From Gnetum montanum (Eukaryota > Streptophyta > Gnetopsida > Gnetales > Gnetaceae), in the NCBI GenBank assembly GCA_015680685.1, contig MNCI01000071.1:199898-263897 (forward strand): a stretch of DNA of 64,000 bases. The letters run 5' to 3'. The notes below the pieces were generated by a model. That model did not search any database and was not told the DNA's origin. It saw only the letters and a list, made by a program, of their open reading frames with translations. Below are positions 33,790 through 45,398 of the stretch, one piece after another. The position numbers were made by a program, and so were the translations under genes. Every line of letters starts with the position of its first letter. The stretch's first letter is position 1.

Positions 33790-34984
33790 AGCGAACCTCT
33801 GGTAGTGATAGAATGAAGAAAGAAAAAGAATCAAGAAAGATGGAGAAAAAAAAAGACAACTATGACATTGATGAAAGGGATGTCAAGATAAAAATGAACA
33901 AAATGAAATGGATTGCAAAAATGTTAGGGAAAAGAAATTAATTGGGTCACCAAAGAGGAATGTCAGTGGGTCCTCTCCAAAGCAGGCTCATGCCCTTAAT
34001 GCCCTGACAAACCTACATTCAAAGAGTCCGTAGGCTCTGGAAATGTCATTTGGAACAAGAGTTAAAGTCTTACCCGCAAGAATTTACCAAAAAGAAAACA
34101 ATGTATCTACCAAAATATATACTAATGATACAACTGGCAATGAGGTGAATAATGGAGAGAAGGGTGGAGAGAAAAGAAGGAATGGAATCCCAAGAACAAG
34201 GTGGTGTACAACCCCTTGTGTGTTTCATGATTAATGTGACTTAGAAAATCTCATTCCAACTCCGGCCTCAAACCAACCACATCCAGTGACTTCGCATTAA
34301 TGCATTCGGCTAATCCATCCTCTTGAAGTAACAAGAATGCCTTCACCCAAGAGCCACCACCATTTCGACAAACAAAGGAGGAGAGAATGGGAAGCGAGAA
34401 GGGCCTTAGTTAGAGGGAACATTTTTATTTTAGTTCCATAACCAGTGCTTGTAGCCCAAATGATTATTTCGTCTAAGGGGTGTGCTTTGAATTCTCACTT
34501 CTTCTTCTTTTCTTTTCTCTCCTTCTTTTTTGTGTTTTATATTTTTATGCGTGAGAACCACACCATGAAAAGACTTCTTATTTTTTATTGACTCAACTTC
34601 CTGATAATTGGGTAACATTGGAATGGCAAGAAAACCCAAGAAGAAAACATCCAAGCACCCAAGAGAATGGCCAACACGAATGCATCAAGTTGCCTTGAAG
34701 TCACACCCTTTTCAATCCTTGAGTCCTTCCTTAGTTTGAGAAATACCCAGTCACCGGTTTATTAGAGTCCTTATTTAGGAAGAGACTATACATTTCCAAG
34801 CCGAGAGAGAGCATAGAACTTGTGGATGGATGGATGAAGTAGAATCATTGCCTGCTATATCAAAAGAAACATACCTTAGTATCAACATCATAACTTAAAG
34901 GTAAAAACCAAACATTGGCAATTAATAGGAACATAGTTCATACCATCATGAAGAACACTTATTGGTGACAAACTTACAAGGTGG

Positions 34985-35135
34985 ATCACACACACAAACA
35001 CACAAAATAAAAAAGTATAACGATGTTGAAAAAAAAAAACAAGAAAAGTTAAAGAAATTGTAAACCAAAAACATGTAAAACAAAAACGTGTAAAACAAAA
35101 ACGTGAAAAACAAAAATGTGTAAAACAAAAATTTC
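34985..35135 (-). repeat. CA tract and minisatellites of TE-4
   Basis: Short CA tract, one unit of the roughly 33-bp repeat and about four of the 16-bp repeat (tgtaaaacaaaaac). It is a contracted version of the TE-3 array. Confidence 0.8.
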
Positions 35136-35156
35136 AAAAGAATTGAGGGTCTCAAT

Positions 35157-36560
35157 TTATAAGCACAGGTGGCCATCTCCCCCATGACTGAGTGGAAAGG
35201 GAGAGATCCAAAATAAGGAGCATGGTTGTCCGCTATCAGAGGTGTGAGTTGCATTGGCTATTCTGTGTTCATGGAAAGGTTTGGTTTGTTGCACATTGAC
35301 CAGTAATCTCTTGTCAGGGGTTTCAGGCTTGTGGATTGTCATGGCTCTTGAGGGAAAGGTCGTATGAATAATGTAGGGTCCCTCCCAGCCATTTGATGTT
35401 TGAAATTTCGTATGCTGTGGTACATGTGCAGGATTCCAATAAAGGACCTTGTCTCCAGGTTGGTATTTAACCTTTCGAATTTTTGAGTCATGACGTTGTT
35501 TGTTGTATGCCTTGTGTATCTTGTTTGATGATAGGGTAACCAATTGATTCTAATTTAGCACATTTAGAGATGCTAATAATTGTTTTTGTGCTAGGTCGAG
35601 GTCAAGGTGGAGGTCACATGCCATAGAGAGTGTACAAAGCTCCATTTGAATTGGAAGTTTTGGGAGTTTTCCATACACCAACTCATAGGGAGAGTAGCCT
35701 GTAGGGAGTTAAGTTTCATCTAAATTTGCTAATTTTTCTCGTTAATATTCTCATAATCTCCCAGTTGGTGACCTCTGCTTGGCCATTAGCTTCAGGGTGA
35801 TAAGGTGTGATCAATTTATGCTCAACCCCTAAGTGTTGCATCAACTTGCGAAAGGTTGCACCTGTAAAATGTGTTCCATTGTTAGAGATGAGTGCATGTG
35901 GCACACCAAACCTATTTACAATTTGCTGTTGTACAAATTGTGCAGCTGTAGATGATGTGCAATCCGTTACAGTAGCTGCTTCAGCCCATTTGGTCAAATA
36001 GTCAACAACAACAATAATATAAGCCTTCCCATTGGACATCGATGTAATAGGCCCCATAAAATCTATTCCCCAAATATTGAAGGGTTCTAAGGGTTGAATC
36101 CATTGTTGCAGATCCTCCATTCTTGTAGTCATTCCACCATCCCATTGATAGTGCTCACAGGATTGGACAAACTGATAGGCATCTCGAAATAGCGTTGGCC
36201 AGTAGTATCCTGCAAGCAGGATCTTAATGGTCGTTCGTCTCCCTACATAGTGGCCCCCATAGGGACCCTCATGAGCATCCTGGAGAACTCTTAACTGATC
36301 CTCATCGGGCACACACCATCGAGCCAAGCCATCAGGACAAAATTTATAGAGTTGTCCCTTGATTTCCATGATGCACTTGGTTCTCTGAAGAAACCATTGC
36401 TTCTTCCTAAAGTCCAACCCCTGTGGCGTTTGTTGGGAGAGGAGATAAGTAAGAATGCTACTATACCAATTTGTTCCCATGGGTTGGTTATTTATTACAC
36501 CAGCAAAGAGGGTTTCATTAGACAAGTGATCCAATATGGCATATTCATCCTCTTTGTTAT
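35157..36560 (-). pseudogene. TE-4 integrase pseudogene
   Basis: Within a 401-codon frame (36,921-35,716): zinc-binding residues His217, His224 and Cys255, with Tyr258 where the second Cys is expected. Catalytic core: Asp287 in WGIDFMG, Asn347 in ALISNNGTHF (Asp expected) and Glu383 in NGQAEV, giving the usual D-x35-E spacing. After a small deletion near 35,715 the C-terminal part continues in 35,543-35,157 with QPGDKVLYWNP and WEGPYIIHTTFPSRAM, the GPF/Y-type module. The three damaged residues fit single G-to-A changes. The enzyme would insert element DNA into chromosomes and is inactive here. Confidence 0.92.
35176..35190 (-). other. Internal polypurine-tract copy in TE-4 (first)
   Basis: Minus strand CAGTCATGGGGGAGATG. 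It overlaps the last codons of the integrase frame (LSHGGDGHL before the stop at 35,157). Confidence 0.7.
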
Positions 36561-37204
36561 CCCAACACAACCGAGATAAATGATCGGCAACTACGTTCTC
36601 GGTGCCTTTTCTATCTACTATTGTTAAATCAAACTCTTGAAGGATTACCAACCAATGTATAATACGAGGGCTAATTGTTGGCTTGTTCATGAGGAACCAT
36701 ATTGCACTATGATTTGTATGAATGTACACTTTGTAGCCCAACACATAGTGCCTAACTTTGTCTAGTACAAACATTATAGCCATTAATTCCTTTTTGGTAG
36801 TTGTGTAGTTGAGTTGTGCACTATCAATACTCTTACTCGCATAGTGGATGTAATAAGGGTGTTTTTGTTCATCTAACTGTGTTAGTACGGCTCCTAAGGC
36901 ATAATTAGATACGTCGGTCATTATATGAAATGGTCTAGACTAGTCGGGGGCTTGTAGAATAGGGGTTTTCACAAGCCTTTGTTTTAGAGTTTGGAATGCT
37001 CATTCACATTCCCTGGTCCATTCGAAGGATGCATTGTTTTTCATTAATTCCACCAATGGTTTGGCAATCTTGGAAAAGTTCTTGATGAATCTCCTGTAGT
37101 AGCCAGTGTGTCCAAGGAATGACCAAATATCTTTGACCGTTTCTAGTTGTCGGGTGATTCCTTGGATAACCTTTACTTTTTCCGATTCTAACTCTATTCC
37201 TATG
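36561..37204 (-). pseudogene. TE-4 RT C-terminal connection and RNase H pseudogene
   Basis: Begins with IGIELESEKVKVIQGITRQ, DIWSFLGHTGYYRRFIKNF and NASFEWTREC, the post-palm thumb/connection of Ty3/gypsy RT. RNase H follows: Asp in MTDVSNYALGAVL, Glu in TTKKELMAIM, Asn (normally Asp) in YIHTNHSAIWFL, and Asp in VVADHLSRL. The third catalytic position is changed Asp to Asn. Confidence 0.9.
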
Positions 37205-38263
37205 TTGGCATATCCTAGGGTCTATTCTGGTTATCTCAGGGTATGACCAAGCAAAGGCTTTTGACCATTTATTGATTACCTTCAATAGGCTTTCTTTTTG
37301 TTGGGGGGCAATTTTTGCATTGACAATTACCGATTTTTCATTTTCAAGGGTCATGTATTCCAAACTAGTGGGCAATGGTTTTAGATCTAGGGGCTCTTGT
37401 ATAAATTCCTTAGGAATCTCCAACTTCCCCCAATTAATGTTTTCAAAGTTAAGGGCTGGAAGTTGGCAACAAACTTGCTCTAGTATGTCTGTGCTTTCAA
37501 TGTAAGCACTAGTTATCTCCTCAGTCAGTTCCATGCATGTTATTGAGTTTCTCCCTTGACCAGCCATCAACCATTGGGTGTTTTCTTGTTGTGTGGGTAC
37601 TGCATATAGGCACTTTTGTATGTCAATATCTTGTGCACACTGATTGCATGCAGGCAATGTTAAACTTCGCATCACCCATGATTTCTTCATGCAATGGCAC
37701 CTTGTGTCACTATATGCAATGCATGGAACTCTCTTCCTCTGAATCTTACCAAAAGTATTTTTCTTGGATATTTCCAGGGAAAGATTGCAGATTCCTAGGC
37801 GTGCATTGATTGTACTCAGTCATGCCCTTCCCATTATTATTCGAAAATTCCCTTTGTCATTGTTTATTTGGATCACTAGGAAATCAGCTAGGTATGACCA
37901 ACCATTCACAGTGGTAACAATGTCCTCAACCTGTGCCAAAGGAATAGTGATGGACTGATTAGCCAGCTATAAGCAAATATTGCTCTTCTTGAGTGGAGGT
38001 AGGTTCCAGGTTTTGTACAATTCTTATGAGATTAAGTTGACTTCGAAGCCTGAGTCAAGAAGAGCCTTATGAGGTTCATTCCCAGCAACCTGAAGATAAA
38101 TTAGGGGGCTCCTAGGATTGGATAATTTCTCGGGAAGGTGGCCTACCTTAATCCAGTTAGTTACAGTGTGTGTTAACATAACTGTGTGCATTGGACAAGA
38201 ATTTTTGTTTGAAGGGTATCCAAAAACCTTATTTGGTACGGTCATGTTTAGATGTTCAACCAC
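37205..38263 (-). pseudogene. TE-4 protease and N-terminal RT stub
   Basis: Active-site loop ALLDSGFEVNLIS (38,024-38,065) keeps Asp-Ser-Gly, the only unaltered protease site among these elements. It is followed by ITIPLAQVEDIVTTVNGWSY and RIIMGRA. The linker PLDLKPLPTSLEYMTLEN leads into KAFAWSYPEITRIDPRIC, the start of RT. At about 37,205 this is joined out of frame to the post-palm region, removing the palm and its catalytic Asp pair. Confidence 0.9.
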
Positions 38264-40693
38264 TTGTCAGGATGAGGGCTTAGTTGGATTGTTGGTTCTG
38301 AAGAAAGGTTTTTTCGGCATAAAATTGTCAGGACCAATTGAGGATTGAGTATTGGAAGCCCTCGTGACCTTGGGTTGTTGTAGTTGAGTGGGAAATACCC
38401 TTAGCATTGTTGGAACAGTTGGTGGTGGAGCTACTGGTGTGAGAGGTGTAGATGGATTTGGAGGATGGTATACATGTGGAGTGTCCCTTCTAGGAGGGAA
38501 ATTCTGATAATATTTCCAAACTGGGTAGTGACATCGTGGAGTTGCATAACCCATAGGGTCACTTGGAGAAATCGGCTGCTGCACGTAGTAACCATAAGGA
38601 TCAGGTTGCTGGTAAGGGTATTGTTGCTTAGGCGGTGGCATCCCCCATGACTATGGGTGTTGCCACTGCTAATGTTTCCTGATGGGTTGTGGTGGAGTTC
38701 CACTTGGATAGTACGTCAAAAATTGGTGGAACTGTCTTGGGTTACCTTGGGGATAAGATAACCTTCGGGGTGCTTGCCATTTGTTGAGTCTCGGATTGAG
38801 TGCATATACCCTAGACTCTTGTAGATGTGAGATGATTGGACAACATCCCATAGGATGGTCATAGTAGCAAATCTCACATCCACCGTCATCGTCTATGTCT
38901 GAATCCAGAACCTCATCGGAGATAGTTATTTTTGCCTTACCCTTGTCACGTGCAGGGCCAAAATCTCTCCTCTTTTTCTTGTCCTTGTTACTACTTCGTT
39001 CCTCCTTAGACTCCTCTACAATCTTTAGGATAGTTTCAATTTTACTTTCTAAGAAGCTCCATACTTCATCTACCTTAGCCGATACTTCTGTTGTTAGCTT
39101 CTAAAGTAGCAAGGTTTTTTGGTTCACCAACTCTTTGAATGATGACTCATCCTCTTCATTGTAAAATCTCACTTCCTTCTTTTGAAGAGAGGGATCATGG
39201 TTATATTCTTTTGCACTTTTCCTTTTTCATAGCTCCCCTTCTTCTTTGGCTACTTGTTCCAACAAGTGATGTATCTCATGGGATCTAAGTTCTGATAGTC
39301 TCCCTTGGGCATAAGTCCCAAGGGTTCTCCTAGTATCATATCTTAGCCCATCCACGATGTGGTGAAGTTGGTCCCATTATGCATAACCATGGCTCAGGCA
39401 ACGATGTAACAATGCATAATAGTAGCCCATGGTAGCATCCAAGGGTTCATGAGTACCTTGCTTCCATCCTTGGATTTGCTTACATAAGTTAGACACTATG
39501 GAGTATGTTTGATATTTATCATTGAAGAGTTCTAACATCATACTCCACCTCCTAATGGTTTTTGATTCTAAGGACCGGTACCAACTCTCTACTTCCTTAA
39601 TGAGTGTCTTGGGAAACAACTTAAGTTTTCACCACTTGTTCTCTATGTTTTGCATAGCGTAGGCATCATGGAATGCCTGTAAATGATTTTGTGGATCCAC
39701 ATTATATCCCCCCTCAAATCGAGGGATATTGTTCATATCTAATCATTTGATCTGGCTATCTTTTAAATGCCTTGTTGGTATTCTTACAGCCTCTATTATA
39801 TCTAGCATGCTTTGAGTGGCAAGTAGGGATTCTTCATGATGATCTCTTTCATGATGTCTATGATGTCTACGTTTTTCCCTACTTTTCCTTCGTTCATGCC
39901 CTTTTCCTCTCTCTCGACTCTCTCATCGAGGTCTCTCATTTTTTCTACCTCTATCCTCACCATTATGCTCTTGATGGCTACGCCTAGATGTGGAAGGAGA
40001 GGGTGAATGATGTGAAGAAGAGGAAGAAGAAAGAGAACAATCACTATGATGATGTTTCCTATCTTCTCTTCTGTGGCTTCGGCCCCAATCATGATGACGA
40101 TCTGAGTGCCCATCCTTATCATGTGTTGTTGTTTCCTCAGTGAACAGTTAGCGTTCACGGGGATCAAAACTAGGGTTGTGTATCGTGGATCATAGGTTCT
40201 AATACCCTACCTTCTCACTATCGTTAGAAGGGGGAACATCATTCGATAGAGAACCCTTTATAAGTGGTTCACCATCTCTGATTTCACTTAGGATGTGCGG
40301 GATCTCTTTTCCCTTCAATAGTGTATGTTGGCTCTCCTGCCTTGAGTTCCTCATACATTGTGCTTCTGTGGGATGGTAATCCTTTGTGTTAAAATCACCT
40401 ATAATGTATTTAGCATAGAGTTGTGTAATGCCTATTTGAACCAAAGCACGGAGGAGCATGTTGGGGACTACATGATCCGGAGGTAACACAATGTTACCTT
40501 GCAAGTATCTCTAGCGCATCATTTCATCCTGATGGAGGAAAAAAGTAAAATTGGGTATATACTCATCGGGATGAGTATATGTTACCCTATATTGTTGAGG
40601 AACTAGCGGATTTAGGTTATGCGTTTTAGACTACCGACTGTTCTTTGTATGATCCCTAGGTGGTGAATTGCTCTTGTTTGAAGAAGAAGACAT
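38264..40693 (-). pseudogene. TE-4 gag pseudogene
   Basis: ATG at 40,693 (MSSSSNKSNSPPRDHTK). N-terminal domain with DEYIPNFTFFLHQDE and LPPDHVVPNMLLRAL; a charged His/Asp/Ser region; capsid core (FPKTLIKEVESWYRSL, WKQGTHEPLDATMGYYYALL, 39,619-39,377); a Lys/Glu-rich helix; finger CEICYYDHPMGCC near 38,870-38,840; then a Pro/Tyr/Gln-rich tail (38,703-38,267). Colinear with the TE-3 gag. Confidence 0.9.
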
Positions 40694-40815
40694 GTTTATT
40701 ATTCAGTGTGCTATTTAACTATTATATAATTTATTTTTAATTAACCCGTAAGGTTTTTTTAAGCTCCCAATGATGTGAGTGATCTCCTATGTTCTACTTA
40801 GCACACAAACACTTA

Positions 40816-40834
40816 GTCCCCGGCAACAGCGCCA
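40816..40834 (-). other. Primer binding site of TE-4 (tRNA-Asp type)
   Basis: Minus strand TGGCGCTGTTGCCGGGGAC, one mismatch to the complement of the plant tRNA-Asp end used by Athila-type elements. Confidence 0.88.
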
Positions 40835-40835
40835 A

Positions 40836-41665
40836 TGATGAGTGGCGAGGTACCCCTACACTCAACCATACGAATATGAGCATAACATGGGCAATCCCGT
40901 CGAACTTCGCAGACTAAGTGCCTACACGCCTCATTGAACACTTAAGGTTAATTATTCATTATCTTCCCAAACTTACTTGTATTTGTCATGGTGTATGGTT
41001 ATGTAAGTCTGAGGTATATGATTTTTATAGCCTTTTCTGTTTTATCTCCTATGCTAGTCAGGTGAAGGGTTGAAGAGTCTAATTACTCAATTTAACTAAC
41101 TAACTAAGTCTCAATTAACCTAGCATCAGCATCTGTTCCCACTTACCATTCACACCCTGAACCAATGCAACCATGGTTACCAAACGCTAGTCATTGCTAC
41201 GATCACCACACGTAATTCACATGCTTGAAGCGGTCGTACTGAGGCACTTAACTAGGAGAGAAGGGTTGAGAGAGATTTAATAACTAATAAGAATTTAAAT
41301 GATAAATAGTAAATAACAATAAATAAAAGTCCTAATTAGCCTATTCCATGCACTACAAGGTTTATCCAAGAAGTTTGTCTTTATTTCCGTACACAAACTT
41401 GTGTTTAGGTACAATGTTTCCTCGAATAAAGATCCATTCACTTTGGAGCTCCTACTACGGGCACATGGAAAATATTCTATCTATGGAGAGGTAAAATTGC
41501 CAGAGTTTCCCTAAGGGTCTATATCTAGATGAGAAACAAAGGGAGAGCTGCCTCTTATTTATAGACTTGGCGGCAGACCACGATATTGCGTACGCAATAT
41601 CGTAGGGGACGACATGATATCGCGTACGCGATATTGCGAGGGATGCGATATCACGACGGTGGCGA
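40836..41665 (-). repeat. 5' LTR of TE-4
   Basis: Starts tgatgagtgg on the plus strand. Homology to the other LTR ends near GGTGGCG at 41,664, about 14 bases short of the terminal CATCA. TATA box on the minus strand at 41,556-41,564, palindromic GATATCGCG words at 41,578-41,655. Confidence 0.9.
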
Positions 41666-42240
41666 TAATGTTGATGATGCTAACCTTTCTCCAATCACTT
41701 AATTTTTACTCCTATTAGATTTTATCATTTCACTGCTTCAATTTCATCATTGTTGTTGTATTTTGGCTACCACAATCTTATGGACTATATATACTTTTTT
41801 GTTATCTTATCTAAACTATGGCTACAATTGTACTTTTGTTGTTGTTATTCCATTGCACAATGTGATTTTGGTTACTAGCATTGAAATTCTTGGTTATGAG
41901 TTAAATTTTTTAGTTTTGTTTTATACTTTATATTTTCCTTGCACAAAAGGCTACCAGTTAACACACTAGGACTACAAAGAAAAGTTTGTTGGTAAAGTGC
42001 AAAAGTGTACAACAAAGCACAATAGGTCACAATGCAAACATAAAAGGAAGGGAAGCCATAAATTTACTAATTTTATGCCATGGAAAGCCATTTTCCTACT
42101 AGTTTTAGGCCTTGGTGGACCATGGTCCATACTTGTCTAGCGAGTATGGGATAGTATTGAAAGGGTATATAAGGATAGAACAAACCATGAAACATGGTAT
42201 AAGGTTGTGAAGGTGAACAAGTTGCTTGATCCTTGATAAA
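41666..42240. other. Unassigned stretch
   Basis: No gene seen. The words ttttaggccttggtggaccatg (from 42,104) recall 27,940 and 28,115, a weak dispersed similarity. Confidence 0.35.
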
Positions 42241-42246
42241 TCAAAG

Positions 42247-43190
42247 GGCTTCCTTTATATGATCATAGTGTCATTAGGCTCCTTGTTTGACATGGCAATT
42301 GGTAGGTGTTTTTGTTGATCTCTTAATGGCATAGGTTTGGTGACTTTAGCATCATTGTTATTATTACTGTTTGTTTTGTTGGTACTAATCCCAGCTCGAG
42401 TTCTGGGTATCTCCTCTTCAAATTCCACCTCCAAACCTTTGTCAATGTTGACATAGTTAATTGACTGTACCAACACATTATCCCCATGGATCATAATTTT
42501 CCCTCTCTTGTATGGTAAATGGATCTCCTAGTGTATAGGAGATGAAATTTCCCAAACCTTCACTAACCATGGCATTCCTAGGATCAGGTTGAAATTCGGT
42601 ATCTCTTCGACTACTAGGAAGTTAGCAGATGTAGGAAACTGCTCTCTAGCTATGAAATCCAAGGAAATAGAACCTTGAACTATTACTTGTAATCTATTAA
42701 ATGAATTAAGTACTGAGGTTGTAGTTTTTGGATGTTCTCAATTAAGCTTAGTTTGTCAACAATAGAAAATGGTACCACATTAGTTGCCACCCCATCATCC
42801 ACATGAACATAGTGAAATTTGTATCTATCAACACTTATGGTAATAAGGAGTGGAGCGTATAAGAATTCTTCATTTCTAGAGTCAATCTTGGCCTCATTGT
42901 TATAAAAGTTGAGCATTGGTTTATGCCTAATTTTCCTAAGCAAAACTTGCTCAATGACAAAGTTGATTGATTCTTTATTGGTGGGCATGTCTTTGCCCAC
43001 AAGGATAGACATTAGCACTTAGGCTAGTGTATCTCTATAAGCAAGAGAAGTCATGACTAGGCCATATGAGTTTTGTGGTTTGTTCTTTTTTTTTAATGAT
43101 CATTTGGCTTGCTCCACTACTGTAAGGAAATTCTTTGCTTTGGCATGTGATGTTTCAATGTTAGTGATTCTTGTTAATCATTGAATTTAG
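42247..43190 (-). pseudogene. TE-5 aspartic protease pseudogene
   Basis: SYGLVMTSLAYRDTLA resembles the S-x-x-L-L-x-S-x-x-H-R-x-x-L segment before the protease in Tat/Ogre gag-pro proteins. It is followed by APLLITISVDRYKF and HVDDGVATNVVPFSIVDKL, the active-site loop with Asp-Asp-Gly. Then FLVVEEIPNFNLILGMPWL and KRGKIMIHGD match the GRPW and LHQ-KF-GK segments. An open stretch of 111 codons covers the active site (43,018-42,683). Confidence 0.78.
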
Positions 43191-43201
43191 AAGGTGGAAG
43201 A

Positions 43202-43226
43202 GGGGGGGGGGGGGGGTTTGGGGGGG
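43202..43226. repeat. Poly-G tract with nearby unresolved base
   Basis: Fifteen G, TTT, seven G, then ATGAATAAG and an N at 43,239. The N next to the homopolymer suggests sequencing or assembly difficulty. Confidence 0.8.
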
Positions 43227-44395
43227 ATGAATAAGTTTNTAAGTTTCCCAATTTAAAATTTTTTTACATAAGGACCACACTGATTTTAATGTGGTTACCC
43301 AAATTGGATAGTACACACTTAGAGGATAGTTTGCAACCACACCTTTAGACTTTTTTCCTTCAAATTGTGGTTTTAAGGACCCACATCTTATATAATATTC
43401 AAGTCCTATTCTAGAGTGTTATGACATTGCACTAACCACTCAACCCTACAAGGTCCCTGTAGGCTTGGAATGTTTTTTCTAGGCTTTCGTAACCTTTATA
43501 ATCTTGAGCTCCGCTTAGGAGTGTTGTGCTATAAAACCAACCACTCAATCTTATAGGATCTTGACAAGCTCAATTAAGATGCCTTCTCACAAGAAGCACA
43601 TCAACCCTATAGGGTAACAAGGGAGAACAATAATTGAAGGGGATGAATGCAACTTCCTTTGCTGATTGTTATACTTTGAGGTACAACACACTTTACAATG
43701 CACAAATGATAATACAATGAGTAATAACAATGATTACAAATGATTAGATAATGATAGTACAAGAGCTTTCACTTTTCCTAATTCATATGATGTCTTCTTA
43801 TAGGTACCATGTTTTCCAATCCATCTTGAAACTTGTACATTAGTTAGCTAATGGTAGCTAATGGTCATGGAAGACGTATTCTTTTGCCTGAGACATCTTT
43901 CTATAGTTGCCTTCTATTCTGGAAAGACATCTTTGTCTAAGAAAGACATATTTCTAAAATATCCATTCTAGGAAGACATCTTCATCTAGGAAAATATGTG
44001 TTTTTGAAACTAGTCATCATACTTCCTTTCTGAGAAGACGTGTTTGTCTAGTGAAAGATGTCTTTCTGAAACTAGTCTACATTCTTTGAATATTTCTTTG
44101 TTTGGTGAAGATGTCTTACCTAAGGAAATATATATGCTATTTCTTGAAAACAACTTTTCCTAAGAATCCTTCAATTCTACTAAGACATCTACTATTTCTC
44201 ATAGACATCTTTCTTCAACTTCCTTATCCATGCTCATCAAACTTTTGCAAACCTTCTTGTCTTGATGCAAGGTTTTTTCTTGCAAGCACAACAACCACAC
44301 ATATAGAGAAACAAGTAATGTTCCCCAATTTCCTTAAGGTTTTAATATACCAAAAGATTAAAAATTCTAATCTACTCCATTCTTCCTAGGATTTG
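43227..44395. other. Insertion inside TE-5
   Basis: Separates the gag linker from the protease. It contains the poly-G tract and a minisatellite. No coding capacity is seen and the boundaries are approximate. Confidence 0.45.
43866..44115. repeat. Degenerate repeat of about 50-60 bp (GAAGACATCTT)
   Basis: Four to five units begin at about 43,866, 43,921, 43,969, 44,031 and 44,085. Typical words are GAAGACATCTTTGTCTAGG, then AAAGATGTCTTTCTGAAAC and TAGTC. AAGACATCTT and AAGATGTCTT are near reverse complements. Confidence 0.7.
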
Positions 44396-44409
44396 TGGCT
44401 TAGGTTTTT

Positions 44410-44990
44410 GTGCATGATCCTTGGGCCCCTTGTCCATTAGTGTAGTTGGTCATGGTGTAGATCATGGTTGGTCAACTTGCTTTAAGCCCTCTTGTCATTG
44501 GCTATTTTTAGTGGGCTTGGTTGTTGGTTTGGCAATAGGTTGATTTTGTTGTCATTTTGATGATGGTTTCTTGCTAACCTCTGATTTATTAGCCACAATA
44601 AATGGCCTTTGGTCATGGGTCATTATAGTCTTACTTGTTGAAGGTGGAGGGACTCAGATAATGAATGGTTCCTTAGGCTTTAAATGATTAGTATCTTATG
44701 CTCTAGATTGTGACGTTCATGCAACTAGAGGAGGGATACGTATGATGAAAGGCTTCTTAGAGGTCAGAGGAGATGGTACCTGTATGAAGAAGGGCTCTCT
44801 AGGATTTTTTTTTGGATTGCAGTGATGTAATGTTCCAATTCCAAAATGGTGTTGCTACATAGCAAAGATGGTGCATCTTCATAACAAGTGTTACTATTAT
44901 CGTAAAAATACTTGAAAGGGTGTGTTATAATTGAGACCCAAAAGGATGCATTGTAATAATAGATGTGTTTCTTGAGGTAACCTTTGGGGG
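44410..44990 (-). pseudogene. TE-5 gag C-terminal linker
   Basis: Repeated [EK]PF[FI]I-x-[VI]P motifs on the minus strand: EPFFIQVPSP, KKPFIIRIPP and KEPFII-stop-VPPP. This matches the K-P-[LF]-x-I-x-V-P linker of plant Tat/Ogre-type gag-pro proteins. The fragment at 59,633 carries the same EPFVIK motif. Confidence 0.55.
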
Positions 44991-45203
44991 TTTGACCTTA
45001 GGCATTAATACCTAGGCTTAGAGGTCATGCCAACATGGAGGGGCGAAGTTGGTAAAGGTAAGTCACAAGAGCTAGTTAAAGTGGGACATGAAGAGGATTG
45101 GCCATCCCTTCTGGCTGATTGTAGGCCTAACCATGATAGCAGTGCTAGATTACCTCTATGGGGATAGAAGCTAAATGAAGAAAACCCCAAGTAACACTCT
45201 TAG

Positions 45204-45398
45204 AGCATGATCCAGATACTCTATTCACATCAATAAAGAATTGTTTTCTTTCTCTTTCTACAATTCCCTATTATTTTCATTATGCACAATGTCAAATGGT
45301 ACATATACTTGATGTTTGGTATATTGTATTCTTGTGCATAATGTCTAATATCACATATATTTGGCATTTTCCATGACATATAGGAACATGATGTCATA
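45204..45398. repeat. Dispersed repeat shared with 59,463-59,660
   Basis: AGAGCATGATCCAGATACTC, CAATAAAG, TTTTCTTTCTCTTTC, then TGATGTTT and TGCATAATGTCTAATAT. It ends in a 23-bp hairpin TGACAT...ATGTCA. The AATAAA suggests an LTR or 3' end read on the plus strand. Confidence 0.7.

Larger units (their letters stand above)
33592..35156 (-). other. Long non-coding 3' region of TE-4
   Basis: Colinear with TE-3 15,970-17,670. No conserved coding frame. It carries the two internal polypurine copies and the minisatellites listed separately. Confidence 0.7.
32385..41665 (-). mobile_element. TE-4: most complete tRNA-Asp-primed Ty3/gypsy element, RT palm deleted
   Basis: Minus-strand order: 5' LTR, primer site, gag, protease, N-terminal stub of reverse transcriptase, then directly the RT C-terminal connection, RNase H, integrase, 3' non-coding region with internal polypurine copies, short ORF remnant, polypurine tract, 3' LTR. 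Length is about 9.3 kb. Integrase and gag place it in the Ogre/Tat/Athila clade. The 5-bp word ATAAT flanks both ends (32,380-32,384; 41,665-41,669), but the right LTR lacks its terminal CATCCCATCA, so the duplication is unproven. Confidence 0.93.
42241..45010 (-). mobile_element. TE-5: Tat-like gag-protease remnant with insertion
   Basis: Minus-strand order: gag C-terminal linker (about 44,990-44,410), insertion of unrelated repeat DNA (about 44,395-43,195), then protease (43,190-42,247). The protease has the DDG loop shared with TE-2. No LTR was firmly assigned, though the repeat at 45,204-45,398 lies just upstream. Confidence 0.65.

Noticed and set aside
32380-41669. ATAAT as target-site duplication of TE-4
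   Set aside because: The right LTR lacks its last 14 bases or so, and ATAAT is a common word in AT-rich DNA; possible but not claimed.
23335-43240. Similarity of 23,335 (gaggaggggtgagtatg) and 43,195 (agaggggg...gatgaata) as one repeat family
   Set aside because: Shared only over a G-rich word; flanks do not align by eye.
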